A stretch of 23,792 nucleotides of DNA from an uncultured Bacteroidales bacterium. GTDB taxonomy: Bacteria; Bacteroidota; Bacteroidia; Bacteroidales; UBA932. Positions 7,659-14,798 of this stretch are shown here, one piece after another. The stretch is from the NCBI GenBank assembly GCA_946530505.1, contig CAMNAD010000003.1, positions 1 to 23,792 on the forward strand, in the 5' to 3' direction. A program made the position numbers and the translations under genes. Under the pieces are notes generated by a model. The model did not search any database and was not told where the DNA came from. It worked only from the letters and a program-made list of their open reading frames with translations. The stretch's first letter is position 1. Each line of letters starts with the position of its first letter.

Positions 7659-8213
7659 ATGAAAAAGTTATTCATCCTTGCGCTTGCATCCGCGCTCTGC
7701 AGCTTTACGAATCTTCGCGCTCAGTATCACGATTACAATAGAATGTCCGGAGGTGAAAGACGGGCGTACACCAAGGAGCTCCTCGACATAGAGCCCGAAG
7801 ATATGCGCCTGACTACCAATCAGATACTCGACCTGAAAAGGGAAATGCAGGTCTTTGGCAATGCCTTGCAGAGAAAAAGCAGCAAAGAATACTGGTGGGG
7901 TTTGGGAACATTCATCTTGGCTCCTACTCTCGTGGTGCTCCCCATCGCACTCGCCGTCGATATGGAGGAATTGCTATATGTCGGATATCCCGTGTTTATG
8001 GTTGGAGGGGCTTATCTGGTAGCCAAGAGTATGGTGGATTCAAAACGTGCCAGACAGCTCTTGGATAAATCCAGACTGCTGATTGCCCAGTCCTCCACCT
8101 ACCCTTGGGAACTGAATTTGGAAGGCGCCCAGATTGCATTTGGAATCTCTGCGACCAGAAATATCCAGGATTGGTCTGCAACTCTCGGCCCCAGTCTGTC
8201 GATCCGGTTCTGA
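7659..8213 (+). CDS. Small secreted/membrane protein, paralogue 2
   Basis: A 184-residue protein beginning at the ATG at 7659, 4 nt after the previous stop; this start was chosen over an in-frame ATG at 7614 because it gives a proper signal peptide (MKKLFILALASALC..., cleavage near residue 22, LRA-Q) and avoids a 41-bp overlap. It follows the plan of the preceding gene: an acidic/basic segment with a LKREMQVFGNALQRK helix aligned to VRKELRYYGKFFEKK, a hydrophobic region (about 79-122), a KRARQLLDKSRLL helix aligned to AQSCLDKAKTL, and the closing LGPSLSIRF. Family unknown. It is the last gene before a strong terminator, and the three genes 6084-8213 look like one operon lodged in the pectin locus. 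Confidence 0.75.
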   Translation: MKKLFILALASALCSFTNLRAQYHDYNRMSGGERRAYTKELLDIEPEDMRLTTNQILDLKREMQVFGNALQRKSSKEYWWGLGTFILAPTLVVLPIALAVDMEELLYVGYPVFMVGGAYLVAKSMVDSKRARQLLDKSRLLIAQSSTYPWELNLEGAQIAFGISATRNIQDWSATLGPSLSIRF

Positions 8214-8238
8214 ACCTTCCTCTGGCAATTATGCTTCA

Positions 8239-8267
8239 GCCGCTCCATTCTTGGTGCGGCCTTTTTT
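8239..8267 (+). terminator. Rho-independent terminator after the three-gene operon
   Basis: The stem GCCGC-T-CCA / TGG-T-GCGGC (8239-8247 with 8252-8260) closes a TTCT loop and is followed by CTTTTTT (8261-8267). It ends the 6084-8213 operon and insulates it from the GH28 operon, whose operator starts 43 nt further on. Confidence 0.8.
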
Positions 8268-8309
8268 GTGCCGCCTTTTTCGTGATGGTTGAATAATTGT
8301 CAGTTAATA

Positions 8310-8325
8310 CCGTGCCCGTGCACGG
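8310..8325. promoter_or_regulatory. Putative operator, copy 2 (upstream of GH28 operon)
   Basis: CCGTGCCCGTGCACGG is a 6-bp inverted repeat (CCGTGC/GCACGG) around the spacer CCGT and is followed by AAATCG. Read on the other strand it is identical to the 16-mer at 14706-14721, where AAATCG again follows. Its end lies 17 nt before the -7 element TATATTTG at 8343. Confidence 0.72.
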
Positions 8326-8342
8326 AAATCGAAAAAAGTTGT

Positions 8343-8350
8343 TATATTTG
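8343..8350 (+). promoter_or_regulatory. -7 promoter element of the GH28 operon
   Basis: TATATTTG is a perfect TAnnTTTG match, 26 nt upstream of the GH28 start codon. The usual -33 TTTG is missing; the operator covers the -33 to -45 zone, which fits either an activator that replaces -33 contacts or a repressor that blocks them. Confidence 0.65.
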
Positions 8351-8376
8351 CGTGCCCATATAATAACTTTTAACCA

Positions 8377-9819
8377 ATGAAGTTCTACCACCTGGCAGCA
8401 ATAATAGCTTCTGCAGCACTCTGTACTGCATGTTGTGACAATGAAGGGTTTCCTTTCGACATGCCCGAAGTTCAGGCACCGTCCATTCCTTCACATAGCG
8501 TCAGCATCGCCGACTTCGGAGGAGTGCCCGACGGCAAAACGCTCAACACCCAGGCATTCGCCGAGGCCATCGCCAAGCTTTCCGAACTGGGCGGCGGCCG
8601 CCTCGAAGTTCCTGCCGGCATCTGGCGCACAGGCCCCATCGGGTTGCAGAGCCATATCGAATTGTATGTCAGCAAGAACGCAGTCATAGTGTTCGATCCC
8701 GACCAGGATCTGTATCCCATCATCGACACCAACTTCGAAGGGCTTGACGTGCGACGTTGTCTCAGTCCCATCCACGCCGAAGGCGCGACGGACATTGCAA
8801 TCACAGGCGGCGGAATCATCGACGGCAGCGGAGAATTCTGGCGCGAAGTCAAGAAGCGCAAGGTTTCCGACGACCAGTGGAAGACCGTGCTTGCCCGCGG
8901 CGGCGTCCTGAGCGGAGACGGCAAAGTTTGGTATCCCGACGAAGGCTATGCGAAGGCGCGTGCGACTGCCGGCAGCCTGAATTATCCCGATCCTTCCCTG
9001 AACGAGAACGAAATCAAGACTTTCCTCCGTCCAGTGATGGTCAGCCTGCGCAACTGCGAACGTGTGCTCCTGCAGGACTGCACCTTCCAGAACAGCCCAT
9101 GCTGGAATATCCATCCTCTTTATTGCAAAGACCTTACTATCAAGGATATAATCGTCCGTAATCCTCATTATTCCGCAAACGGCGATGGCATCGACATCGA
9201 TGCCTGCGAGAACGTAATCCTCACCGGCTCTTCTTTTGATGTGGGCGACGACGCCATCTGCATCAAGTCCGGCAAGGATGCCGACGGACGCCGTCACGCG
9301 CGCAAATGCCGCAATCTCATCATCTCCGACTGCACGGTTTATCACGGCCACGGCGGTTTCGTGATCGGCAGCGAGATGTCCGGCGGTGTCGAAAACATCA
9401 AGGTCAGCGACTGCCGCTTCATTGGTACCGACGTCGGTCTCCGCTTCAAGAGCACCCGCGGCCGCGGAGGCCTTGTGAAGGACATCTGGTGCGAGCGTAT
9501 CTACATGAAGGACATCGTTTCCTATGGCGTGATTTTCAACCTGTACTATGCCGGAGTGGCCGCGAGCGACATGAATGCCGACGGCAAATCCGACATCCTG
9601 CCCGTCGATGAAACCACTCCCGAAATGCGGGACATCCACTTCTCCGACATCATCTGTGCCGGGGCGAAGCAGGCAATTTACATCAACGGCCTGCCGGAAC
9701 TCCCCGTCAGCAACATCTCCTTCGCCAACTCCAACTTCACCGCCGATAAGGGCGCGGAAGTGCACTTCGCGGAGAATATTACATTCGACAATGTCTTTGT
9801 CAACGGCGACAAATTATGA
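8377..9819 (+). CDS. GH28 polygalacturonase-family lipoprotein
   Basis: A 480-residue right-handed beta-helix glycosidase of family GH28, which hydrolyses alpha-1,4 bonds between galacturonate units (or galacturonate-rhamnose) by inversion. The catalytic signature is complete: NGDGID (Asp270), GDDAICIKSGKD (Asp291 and Asp292), GHGGFVIGSE (His325) and RFKSTRGRGG (Arg356, Lys358). Residues 41-60 carry the usual N-terminal SIADFGGVPDGKTLNTQAF segment. The N-terminus has a signal peptide ending in CTAC-C; the cysteine at the -3 position makes the lipobox imperfect, so lipid anchoring is likely but not certain. The extended region at 155-215 suggests a restricted, exo-acting cleft, though endo action cannot be ruled out. 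It is the first gene of a four-gene operon and overlaps the next gene by 4 bp (ATGA). Confidence 0.92.
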   Translation: MKFYHLAAIIASAALCTACCDNEGFPFDMPEVQAPSIPSHSVSIADFGGVPDGKTLNTQAFAEAIAKLSELGGGRLEVPAGIWRTGPIGLQSHIELYVSKNAVIVFDPDQDLYPIIDTNFEGLDVRRCLSPIHAEGATDIAITGGGIIDGSGEFWREVKKRKVSDDQWKTVLARGGVLSGDGKVWYPDEGYAKARATAGSLNYPDPSLNENEIKTFLRPVMVSLRNCERVLLQDCTFQNSPCWNIHPLYCKDLTIKDIIVRNPHYSANGDGIDIDACENVILTGSSFDVGDDAICIKSGKDADGRRHARKCRNLIISDCTVYHGHGGFVIGSEMSGGVENIKVSDCRFIGTDVGLRFKSTRGRGGLVKDIWCERIYMKDIVSYGVIFNLYYAGVAASDMNADGKSDILPVDETTPEMRDIHFSDIICAGAKQAIYINGLPELPVSNISFANSNFTADKGAEVHFAENITFDNVFVNGDKL

Positions 9820-11468
9820 AAAAGATTCTGATACTAGCAGCGGCCTGGGTGCTTGCTTCATCGTTTACCATCCACACGATAGGGGATTCCACCATGGCGG
9901 AGAAGGACCTTGCAAAGGCAGGTCCGGAACGCGGATGGGGGATGATGTTCCAGAATTTCCTGGACGACGAAGTGACTGTGGTCAATTACGCGCAGAACGG
10001 GCGCAGCACCAAGAGTTTCATCGACCTCGGCCTTTGGGAAAAGGTTGAGGCTAATTTGAAACCGGGCGACTGGCTCTTCATCCAGTTCGGCCACAACGAT
10101 GCCAAGGCCGACGACCCTGCCCGCTATGCCGCTCCTTTTGGGGATTACCAGATGAATCTGCGGATGTTTGTCCGCACAGCCAAGGAAAAGGGCGTCAGAC
10201 CCGTACTTCTCACGCCTGTGGCCCGCCGCTGGTTCAAGGACGGCAAACTCGACCGCAACTGCCATACCGATTATCCCGCGGCTATGAAGCAGGTGGCAGA
10301 AGAAGAGGACGTAACTCTTCTCGACATCACTTCCGCCACCCTCGACTGGCTTGAGGAACTGGGTGATGAAGGTTCCAAGCCCTATTTCATGATCAGCACC
10401 GGCAAGAACGACAACACCCACACAGTAGCCTGCGGAGCCCGGAAGGTGACTGAAATTGTCTGCGAAAAGATCAAGGAGCAGATTCCCGAACTGGCGGAGC
10501 ATCTGACCAGTTACGACATAGTGGTTTCTGCCGATGGTCACGGCGACTATATGACCGTGCAGGAAGCCATCAATGCGGCGCCCGACTACAGTCACGGCGT
10601 CATCACGCGCATACGTATACGCGCAGGTGTCTATAATGAGATGGTGACAATCCCTCACAACAAGTTCCGTCTGTACATCAGCGGCGAAGGCGCCGACAGG
10701 ACAATAATCACCTATGGCAAGTATGCCAAACAGATATGGCCCGGCCGCGATTTCAATGTGGGAACCTCCGGCAGCGCCAGCGTTTACATCCATTCCAGCT
10801 ATGTGACGATGGAGGATCTGACCATTGAGAACAATGCCGGAGAAGGCAAGGAAATAGCCCAGGCGGTGGCCCTTTTCACCGACGGCGACTTCCTGTTCTT
10901 CCACCGCTGCCGCTTTATCGGAAATCAGGACACTGTCTACACTTACGGCCGTTATGGCAAGGACGGCGGAATAAAGCGCAATTATTTCCTGAACTGCTAC
11001 ATAGAGGGCACCACCGACTTCATTTTCGGCCCCAGCATTGCCTATTTCGAAAACTGCACCATCCACAGCAAGAAAAACAGCTACGTGACGGCCGCGTCCA
11101 CATTTGAAGGGCAGAAATACGGATACGTGTTCAGGAACTGCAAGTTGACAGCCGCTCCCGGCATAGACAAATGCTATCTCGGCCGCCCCTGGGGAGCTTA
11201 TGCCAAAACCGTCTTCATCGAGTGCGAACTCGGATCCCATATCGTAAAGGAAGGTTGGCATGACTGGGAAAAACCCGGCAAGCCGGACACCAAGAAGAAC
11301 TCCTATTACGCTGAATACAAGTGCTTCGGCCCGGGTGCCGCAGGCAAGAAGGAGAGAGTCAAATGGAGTTATCAGCTCAGCGACAAGAAGGCGGCGCAGT
11401 ACAGCTTTGAGAAGGTGATGTATCAGGAGCAGGACGGAATCATTTGGAATCCTTTCGACAATAAATGA
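9816..11468 (+). CDS. CE12 acetylesterase - CE8 pectin methylesterase fusion
   Basis: A 550-residue secreted enzyme with two esterase domains. Residues 1-16 form a short signal peptide. Residues 18-230 are a SGNH/GDSL esterase of the CE12 rhamnogalacturonan acetylesterase type: GDST (Ser25), Asn62 in NGRSTKSF, GHND (92-95) and the Asp199-x-x-His202 pair. Residues 232-550 are a CE8 pectin methylesterase beta-helix: Gln349 in AQAVAL, Gln371-Asp372 in GNQDTVY, Asp401 in GTTDFIFG and Arg457-x-Trp459 in LGRPW. All catalytic residues are present in both halves, so both should be active. The pair would strip acetyl and methyl groups from pectin so that GH28, PL1 and GH105 can act. The start overlaps the GH28 stop (ATGA), and its own stop overlaps the GH105 start. 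Confidence 0.94.
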   Translation: MKKILILAAAWVLASSFTIHTIGDSTMAEKDLAKAGPERGWGMMFQNFLDDEVTVVNYAQNGRSTKSFIDLGLWEKVEANLKPGDWLFIQFGHNDAKADDPARYAAPFGDYQMNLRMFVRTAKEKGVRPVLLTPVARRWFKDGKLDRNCHTDYPAAMKQVAEEEDVTLLDITSATLDWLEELGDEGSKPYFMISTGKNDNTHTVACGARKVTEIVCEKIKEQIPELAEHLTSYDIVVSADGHGDYMTVQEAINAAPDYSHGVITRIRIRAGVYNEMVTIPHNKFRLYISGEGADRTIITYGKYAKQIWPGRDFNVGTSGSASVYIHSSYVTMEDLTIENNAGEGKEIAQAVALFTDGDFLFFHRCRFIGNQDTVYTYGRYGKDGGIKRNYFLNCYIEGTTDFIFGPSIAYFENCTIHSKKNSYVTAASTFEGQKYGYVFRNCKLTAAPGIDKCYLGRPWGAYAKTVFIECELGSHIVKEGWHDWEKPGKPDTKKNSYYAEYKCFGPGAAGKKERVKWSYQLSDKKAAQYSFEKVMYQEQDGIIWNPFDNK

Positions 11469-12787
11469 GACGGTTGACTATCATATTCGCGCTATTCGCC
11501 CTGCTTTCCTGCACGGCTAAGCATCCGTATTCCGTCCGTATGGTGGAGTCGGAGATGAAGCGCTGCCCTGAGGCTGCGGATCTTGACGGGATGGGGGGCA
11601 AACTCAAGTGGAATTACACTACCGGCCTCGAACTGCTTTCATTCCTGGACGCAGCCTATCCCTCCGCGACGGGCAAAGGGCCCGTCAGTGACCCGCAAGG
11701 GGCCGACTGTACGGGCATTGCCCGTCCGAAGGCCGGATATCAGACTGGGAAAAGGCAGGTCCGTGCCCCGAAAAAAGGGGCCCGATACCTGCATTCCCAG
11801 TCTGAAGGCGCTGAGGAATCTGTGCTGGAGTACGTAGATGCGTGGTATGATGCGATTATCCTGGAGGATGGCAGCGTGGGGGCGAACTACAAGAAATCCA
11901 ACTACAGTCTGGACCACATCTGCCCCGCGCGGACCCTCTTCAGACTCTACGAACTCACCGGCAAGCAGAAATACCGCGCCTGCATGGACAGCATCTATCT
12001 CCAGTTGAGCAGCCAGCCGCGTACCGAAGCGGGGGCATTCTGGCACAAGAAGATATACCCGTATCAGGTATGGCTGGACGGTCTCTACATGGGATCTCCT
12101 TTCTATGCGGAGTACAGCGCCACGCGCCTGAACAGCACTCACGAGAAGTACGTAAACTTCGATGATATCGCCGACCAGTTCCGCGTTGCCTACAGCAAGT
12201 GCTACGACTACTCGACGGGGCTGCTCCGTCACGCGTGGGACGAGACCGGAAGCATGTTCTGGGCTGATCCATACACCGGTCGGTCCGCCCACAGTTGGGG
12301 CCGGGCGATGGGCTGGTACGTGATGGCGCTGGTGGATGTGCTCGACTGGATGCCGGAGGATCATCCGGCCCGCCCCGATATGCTTGGTATGCTGCATAGC
12401 ATCCTTGAAACGCTTCCAAAGTACGCCGATGAAAAGACAGGCATGTGGTACCAGGTGCTGGACTGCCCCGGACGCGAAGGCAATTACATAGAGTCCACCT
12501 GCTCTGCAATGTTCACATACGCCTATCTCAAGGCCGTGGAAAAGGGGTTTGAACCTCAATATGCAAAATATGCCAAACGCCTCTACCGAAATCTGGTGAA
12601 GACCTTCATACGGGAAGAAGCCGACGGCACCATCACCCTCACGCAGTGCTGCGCCGTGGCAGGCCTCGGCGGCAAGGACCACCGCAGCGGCGACTATGAC
12701 TATTACATCCACGAGAAGATAACCGAAAACGACCCCAAGGGAGTCGGCCCTTTCATCTGGGCTTCCCTGATTTATGAAAGAATATGA
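11465..12787 (+). CDS. GH105 unsaturated uronyl hydrolase with in-frame palindromic insertion
   Basis: A 440-residue (alpha/alpha)6-barrel enzyme of family GH105, which removes the 4,5-unsaturated galacturonate from the non-reducing end of lyase products. The signal peptide ends in the lipobox LLS-Cys16, so it is a lipoprotein. Conserved segments are WNYTTGLELLSFLDAA (49-64), YSLDHICPARTLFRLY (147-162, Asp150), QVWLDGLYMGSPFYAEYS (201-218, general acid Asp205) and HSWGRAMGW (276-284). Odd: residues about 66-117, between helix DAAYPS and VLEYVDAWYD, are a Gly/Lys/Arg/Pro-rich stretch not expected in the family, where a few residues suffice. The DNA there is a set of hairpins (see repeat entries). 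The frame stays open throughout, so the protein may tolerate a surface loop. It overlaps both neighbours by 4 bp. Confidence 0.9.
   Translation: MRRLTIIFALFALLSCTAKHPYSVRMVESEMKRCPEAADLDGMGGKLKWNYTTGLELLSFLDAAYPSATGKGPVSDPQGADCTGIARPKAGYQTGKRQVRAPKKGARYLHSQSEGAEESVLEYVDAWYDAIILEDGSVGANYKKSNYSLDHICPARTLFRLYELTGKQKYRACMDSIYLQLSSQPRTEAGAFWHKKIYPYQVWLDGLYMGSPFYAEYSATRLNSTHEKYVNFDDIADQFRVAYSKCYDYSTGLLRHAWDETGSMFWADPYTGRSAHSWGRAMGWYVMALVDVLDWMPEDHPARPDMLGMLHSILETLPKYADEKTGMWYQVLDCPGREGNYIESTCSAMFTYAYLKAVEKGFEPQYAKYAKRLYRNLVKTFIREEADGTITLTQCCAVAGLGGKDHRSGDYDYYIHEKITENDPKGVGPFIWASLIYERI
11668..11725. repeat. Three-hairpin structured repeat, copy B (inside GH105 gene)
   Basis: GACGGGC-AAAGG-GCCCGTC (11668-11686), a weaker CAGT...ACTG hairpin with inner CCC/GGG (11686-11709) and ACGGGC-ATT-GCCCGT (11711-11725). 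The order, the AAAGG and ATT loops and the bases closing them match the intergenic copy at 2414-2463, whereas the arms differ in paired fashion (GCGGC/GCCGC against GACGGGC/GCCCGTC). It is translated in frame as part of the insertion in GH105. Confidence 0.6.
11741..11804. repeat. Long nested inverted repeat inside GH105 insertion
   Basis: CAGACTGGGAA (11741-11751) pairs perfectly with TTCCCAGTCTG (11794-11804); inside it GCAGGT (11755-11760) pairs with ACCTGC (11787-11792) and GCCCC (11765-11769) with GGGGC (11777-11781) around a GAAAAAA loop. About 22 base pairs in one hairpin is far more than expected within a coding sequence and marks the right part of the insertion. Confidence 0.75.
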
Positions 12788-14700
12788 AACACTACGCACT
12801 GATACTGGCGGCTGTCGCCGCTCTCTGCCTTGCCGCCTGCGGTGGTGAAGAACAGCCCTCCGGGAGCGACGCTCCCCAAACACCGGCCGGAGTAAAGCTC
12901 AAGACCCAGACTACGCACTCCGCAATTTTCGAGTGGGATGCCGCCGAAGGAGCCGAGAGTTATGAATGGAAGTTGGAAGAGGGCGGGACTTCTGTCCAGT
13001 CGAACAAGACGAAAAACACCAATGCGATCGTAGACAAGCTCGAACAGGGGCACAGCTATGGATTTGCTGTCCGCTCCGTGGCAGGTGACAATGTGTCCGG
13101 CTGGTCATCTTCTGTTTCCGTCACGATAGAAGGAGGGAATACTCCCGACGGACCGGACACTCCCGACAACCCGGTCAATCCTGGCGATCCCGTTTCCGAT
13201 GCTGTCTATGCACAGTTCCTGATTCCTTCGGTTGAGGAAGATGGCGTCGCGCGTGCGTTCCCCGGCGCTGAAGGCGGCGGCATGTACACCACCGGAGGAC
13301 GCGGAGGCAAGATTCTGCACGTGACTACGCTGGAAGACAATGCAAGCGAGGGATCCCTTCGCTGGGCAGTGGCGCAGAGCGGTGCAAGGACCATAGTTTT
13401 CGATGTCGCCGGCATCATAGAATTGAAATCGGACCTCAAGATATCGAACGGGAATGTGACCATCGCCGGCCAGACCGCCCCCGGTGACGGAATCTGCCTC
13501 AAGAACTACACGGTCAACATCAATGCCGACAACGTGATCATCCGATTCATCCGTTTCCGGCTAGGCGATGAAGCTCCGTGGTCGGATGCGGATATCGCTG
13601 CCGGCAAGGCCGATGGAGAAGATGCCGTCTGGGGCCGTTACCACAAGGACATCGTTCTTGATCACTGTTCCATGAGCTGGAGCATCGACGAGACGGCTTC
13701 CTTTTATGCCAATGCCAACTTCACGATGCAGTGGTGCATGATCGGAGAATCCATGAGCAAATGCAAGCTCCATTCCAAGGGCGATCATGGCTACGGTGGT
13801 ATCTGGGGCGGAAAGGATGCAAGTTTCCATCACAACCTGCTGGCCCATCATTCGAACCGCACTCCCCGTTTCGACCATCAGTATTTGTACGAGGGGAACA
13901 ATGTCTCTACCGATACTTACCGTGGCAATGTGGACTATCGCAACTGCGTGAACTATAACTACGGATCCGGAAATGGTTGTTACGGCGGTGAAGGCGGCAG
14001 CTACAATCTTGTGAACAATTACTACAAGGCAGGACCTTCCACCACTGCCAGGGCATATTTTATTGAAGCTGACGGAGGTTATAAGACTACAATCAACAAA
14101 GTCGAGACATTCTTCCCTTATGAGTGGGCGAGGCTGTATCTTTCCGGTAATTACAACGCGGATTATCCTTCAGGAAGCACGAAATTCCCCGACGGGGTGT
14201 ACTGGAAGAAGGCTTATGACAGCTATTCCCTCAGTTATTCCGGACACATTCTCGGTTCCTCCCTCACTATCAAGGGAAAAGGAGACAAGACTGTGTATAC
14301 CACCACCCACTCTGCGCAGGACGCGCTTTCAAGGGTGTGCGATTATGCCGGAGCTTCGCTCAGGCGCGATGTCGTAGACGAACGCATTTCGAAGGATGTG
14401 CTGAACGGCACGGGAAAGATCATAACCGACATGAACTCCGTGAAGACTGCCTACGGCATCACCTGGCCTGAATACAAGGCTACCGAGGCGGAACTTCAGA
14501 AAGTGAAGGATACGGATGGCGACGGCATGCCCGACTGGTTCGAAGAACAGTTTGGTCTCGACAAGGCCGATGCCACTGACGGCGCCAGGATCTGGCTCGA
14601 CAAGAACTCGCGTTACTCTAACTTCGAAATGTACCTGCATTATCTTGTGCGGGAGCTGCTCCAGGCCCAGAATGCGGGTGGAAATTATGCCGGGATGTAA
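12784..14700 (+). CDS. PL1 pectate lyase lipoprotein with N-terminal FN3-like domain
   Basis: A 638-residue secreted lyase that cleaves polygalacturonate by beta-elimination, producing the unsaturated ends used by GH105, KduI and KduD. Order: lipoprotein signal with lipobox LAA-Cys19; a fibronectin-III-like domain (about 32-117); a Pro/Asp/Asn-rich linker (119-137); then the PL1 beta-helix (155-540). PL1 hallmarks are ARAFPGAEGGGMYTTGGRGG (157-175), TIAGQTAPGDGICLK, VLDHCSMSWSIDE (291-303, calcium-site acids) and the HSNRTPRFDHQ segment (356-366, with Arg359 and Arg362 as catalytic candidates). A DTDGDGMPDWFEEQFG segment (576-591) near the end resembles thrombospondin-3-type calcium loops, followed by a helical tail. 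The ATG overlaps the GH105 stop (ATGA). It closes the operon; the SusC operator begins only 5 nt after the stop. Confidence 0.92.
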   Translation: MKHYALILAAVAALCLAACGGEEQPSGSDAPQTPAGVKLKTQTTHSAIFEWDAAEGAESYEWKLEEGGTSVQSNKTKNTNAIVDKLEQGHSYGFAVRSVAGDNVSGWSSSVSVTIEGGNTPDGPDTPDNPVNPGDPVSDAVYAQFLIPSVEEDGVARAFPGAEGGGMYTTGGRGGKILHVTTLEDNASEGSLRWAVAQSGARTIVFDVAGIIELKSDLKISNGNVTIAGQTAPGDGICLKNYTVNINADNVIIRFIRFRLGDEAPWSDADIAAGKADGEDAVWGRYHKDIVLDHCSMSWSIDETASFYANANFTMQWCMIGESMSKCKLHSKGDHGYGGIWGGKDASFHHNLLAHHSNRTPRFDHQYLYEGNNVSTDTYRGNVDYRNCVNYNYGSGNGCYGGEGGSYNLVNNYYKAGPSTTARAYFIEADGGYKTTINKVETFFPYEWARLYLSGNYNADYPSGSTKFPDGVYWKKAYDSYSLSYSGHILGSSLTIKGKGDKTVYTTTHSAQDALSRVCDYAGASLRRDVVDERISKDVLNGTGKIITDMNSVKTAYGITWPEYKATEAELQKVKDTDGDGMPDWFEEQFGLDKADATDGARIWLDKNSRYSNFEMYLHYLVRELLQAQNAGGNYAGM

Positions 14701-14705
14701 AATTT

Positions 14706-14721
14706 CCGTGCACGGGCACGG
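14706..14721. promoter_or_regulatory. Putative operator, copy 3 (upstream of SusC operon)
   Basis: CCGTGCACGGGCACGG, inside a perfect 9-bp inverted repeat TTTCCGTGC-ACGG-GCACGGAAA (14703-14724). It is the exact reverse complement of the 16-mer at 8310-8325 and is followed by TCG as there. It ends 18 nt before the -7 element at 14740, one base more than in the other two promoters. Confidence 0.72.
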
Positions 14722-14739
14722 AAATCGAATTTTTATTCC

Positions 14740-14747
14740 TATCTTTG
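14740..14747 (+). promoter_or_regulatory. -7 promoter element of the SusC operon
   Basis: TATCTTTG matches TAnnTTTG exactly and lies 51 nt upstream of the SusC start codon, leaving a short A/T-rich leader without a Shine-Dalgarno site, as is usual for Bacteroidota. Confidence 0.65.
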
Positions 14748-14798
14748 GCGAATTAAACGAACTAATAACACAATATCAATAACTTATTAAAACATCCA

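Noticed and set aside
9755..9775. A GTGCAC sequence within the GH28 gene as a further operator copy
   Set aside because: Only the 6-bp core is present, without the CCGT spacer arrangement or the A-rich flank, and it lies inside a coding region far from any -7 element.
9858..11261. A 467-codon minus-strand frame opposite the CE12-CE8 gene
   Set aside because: The plus strand encodes two enzyme domains with all catalytic residues; the reverse frame has no recognisable motif.
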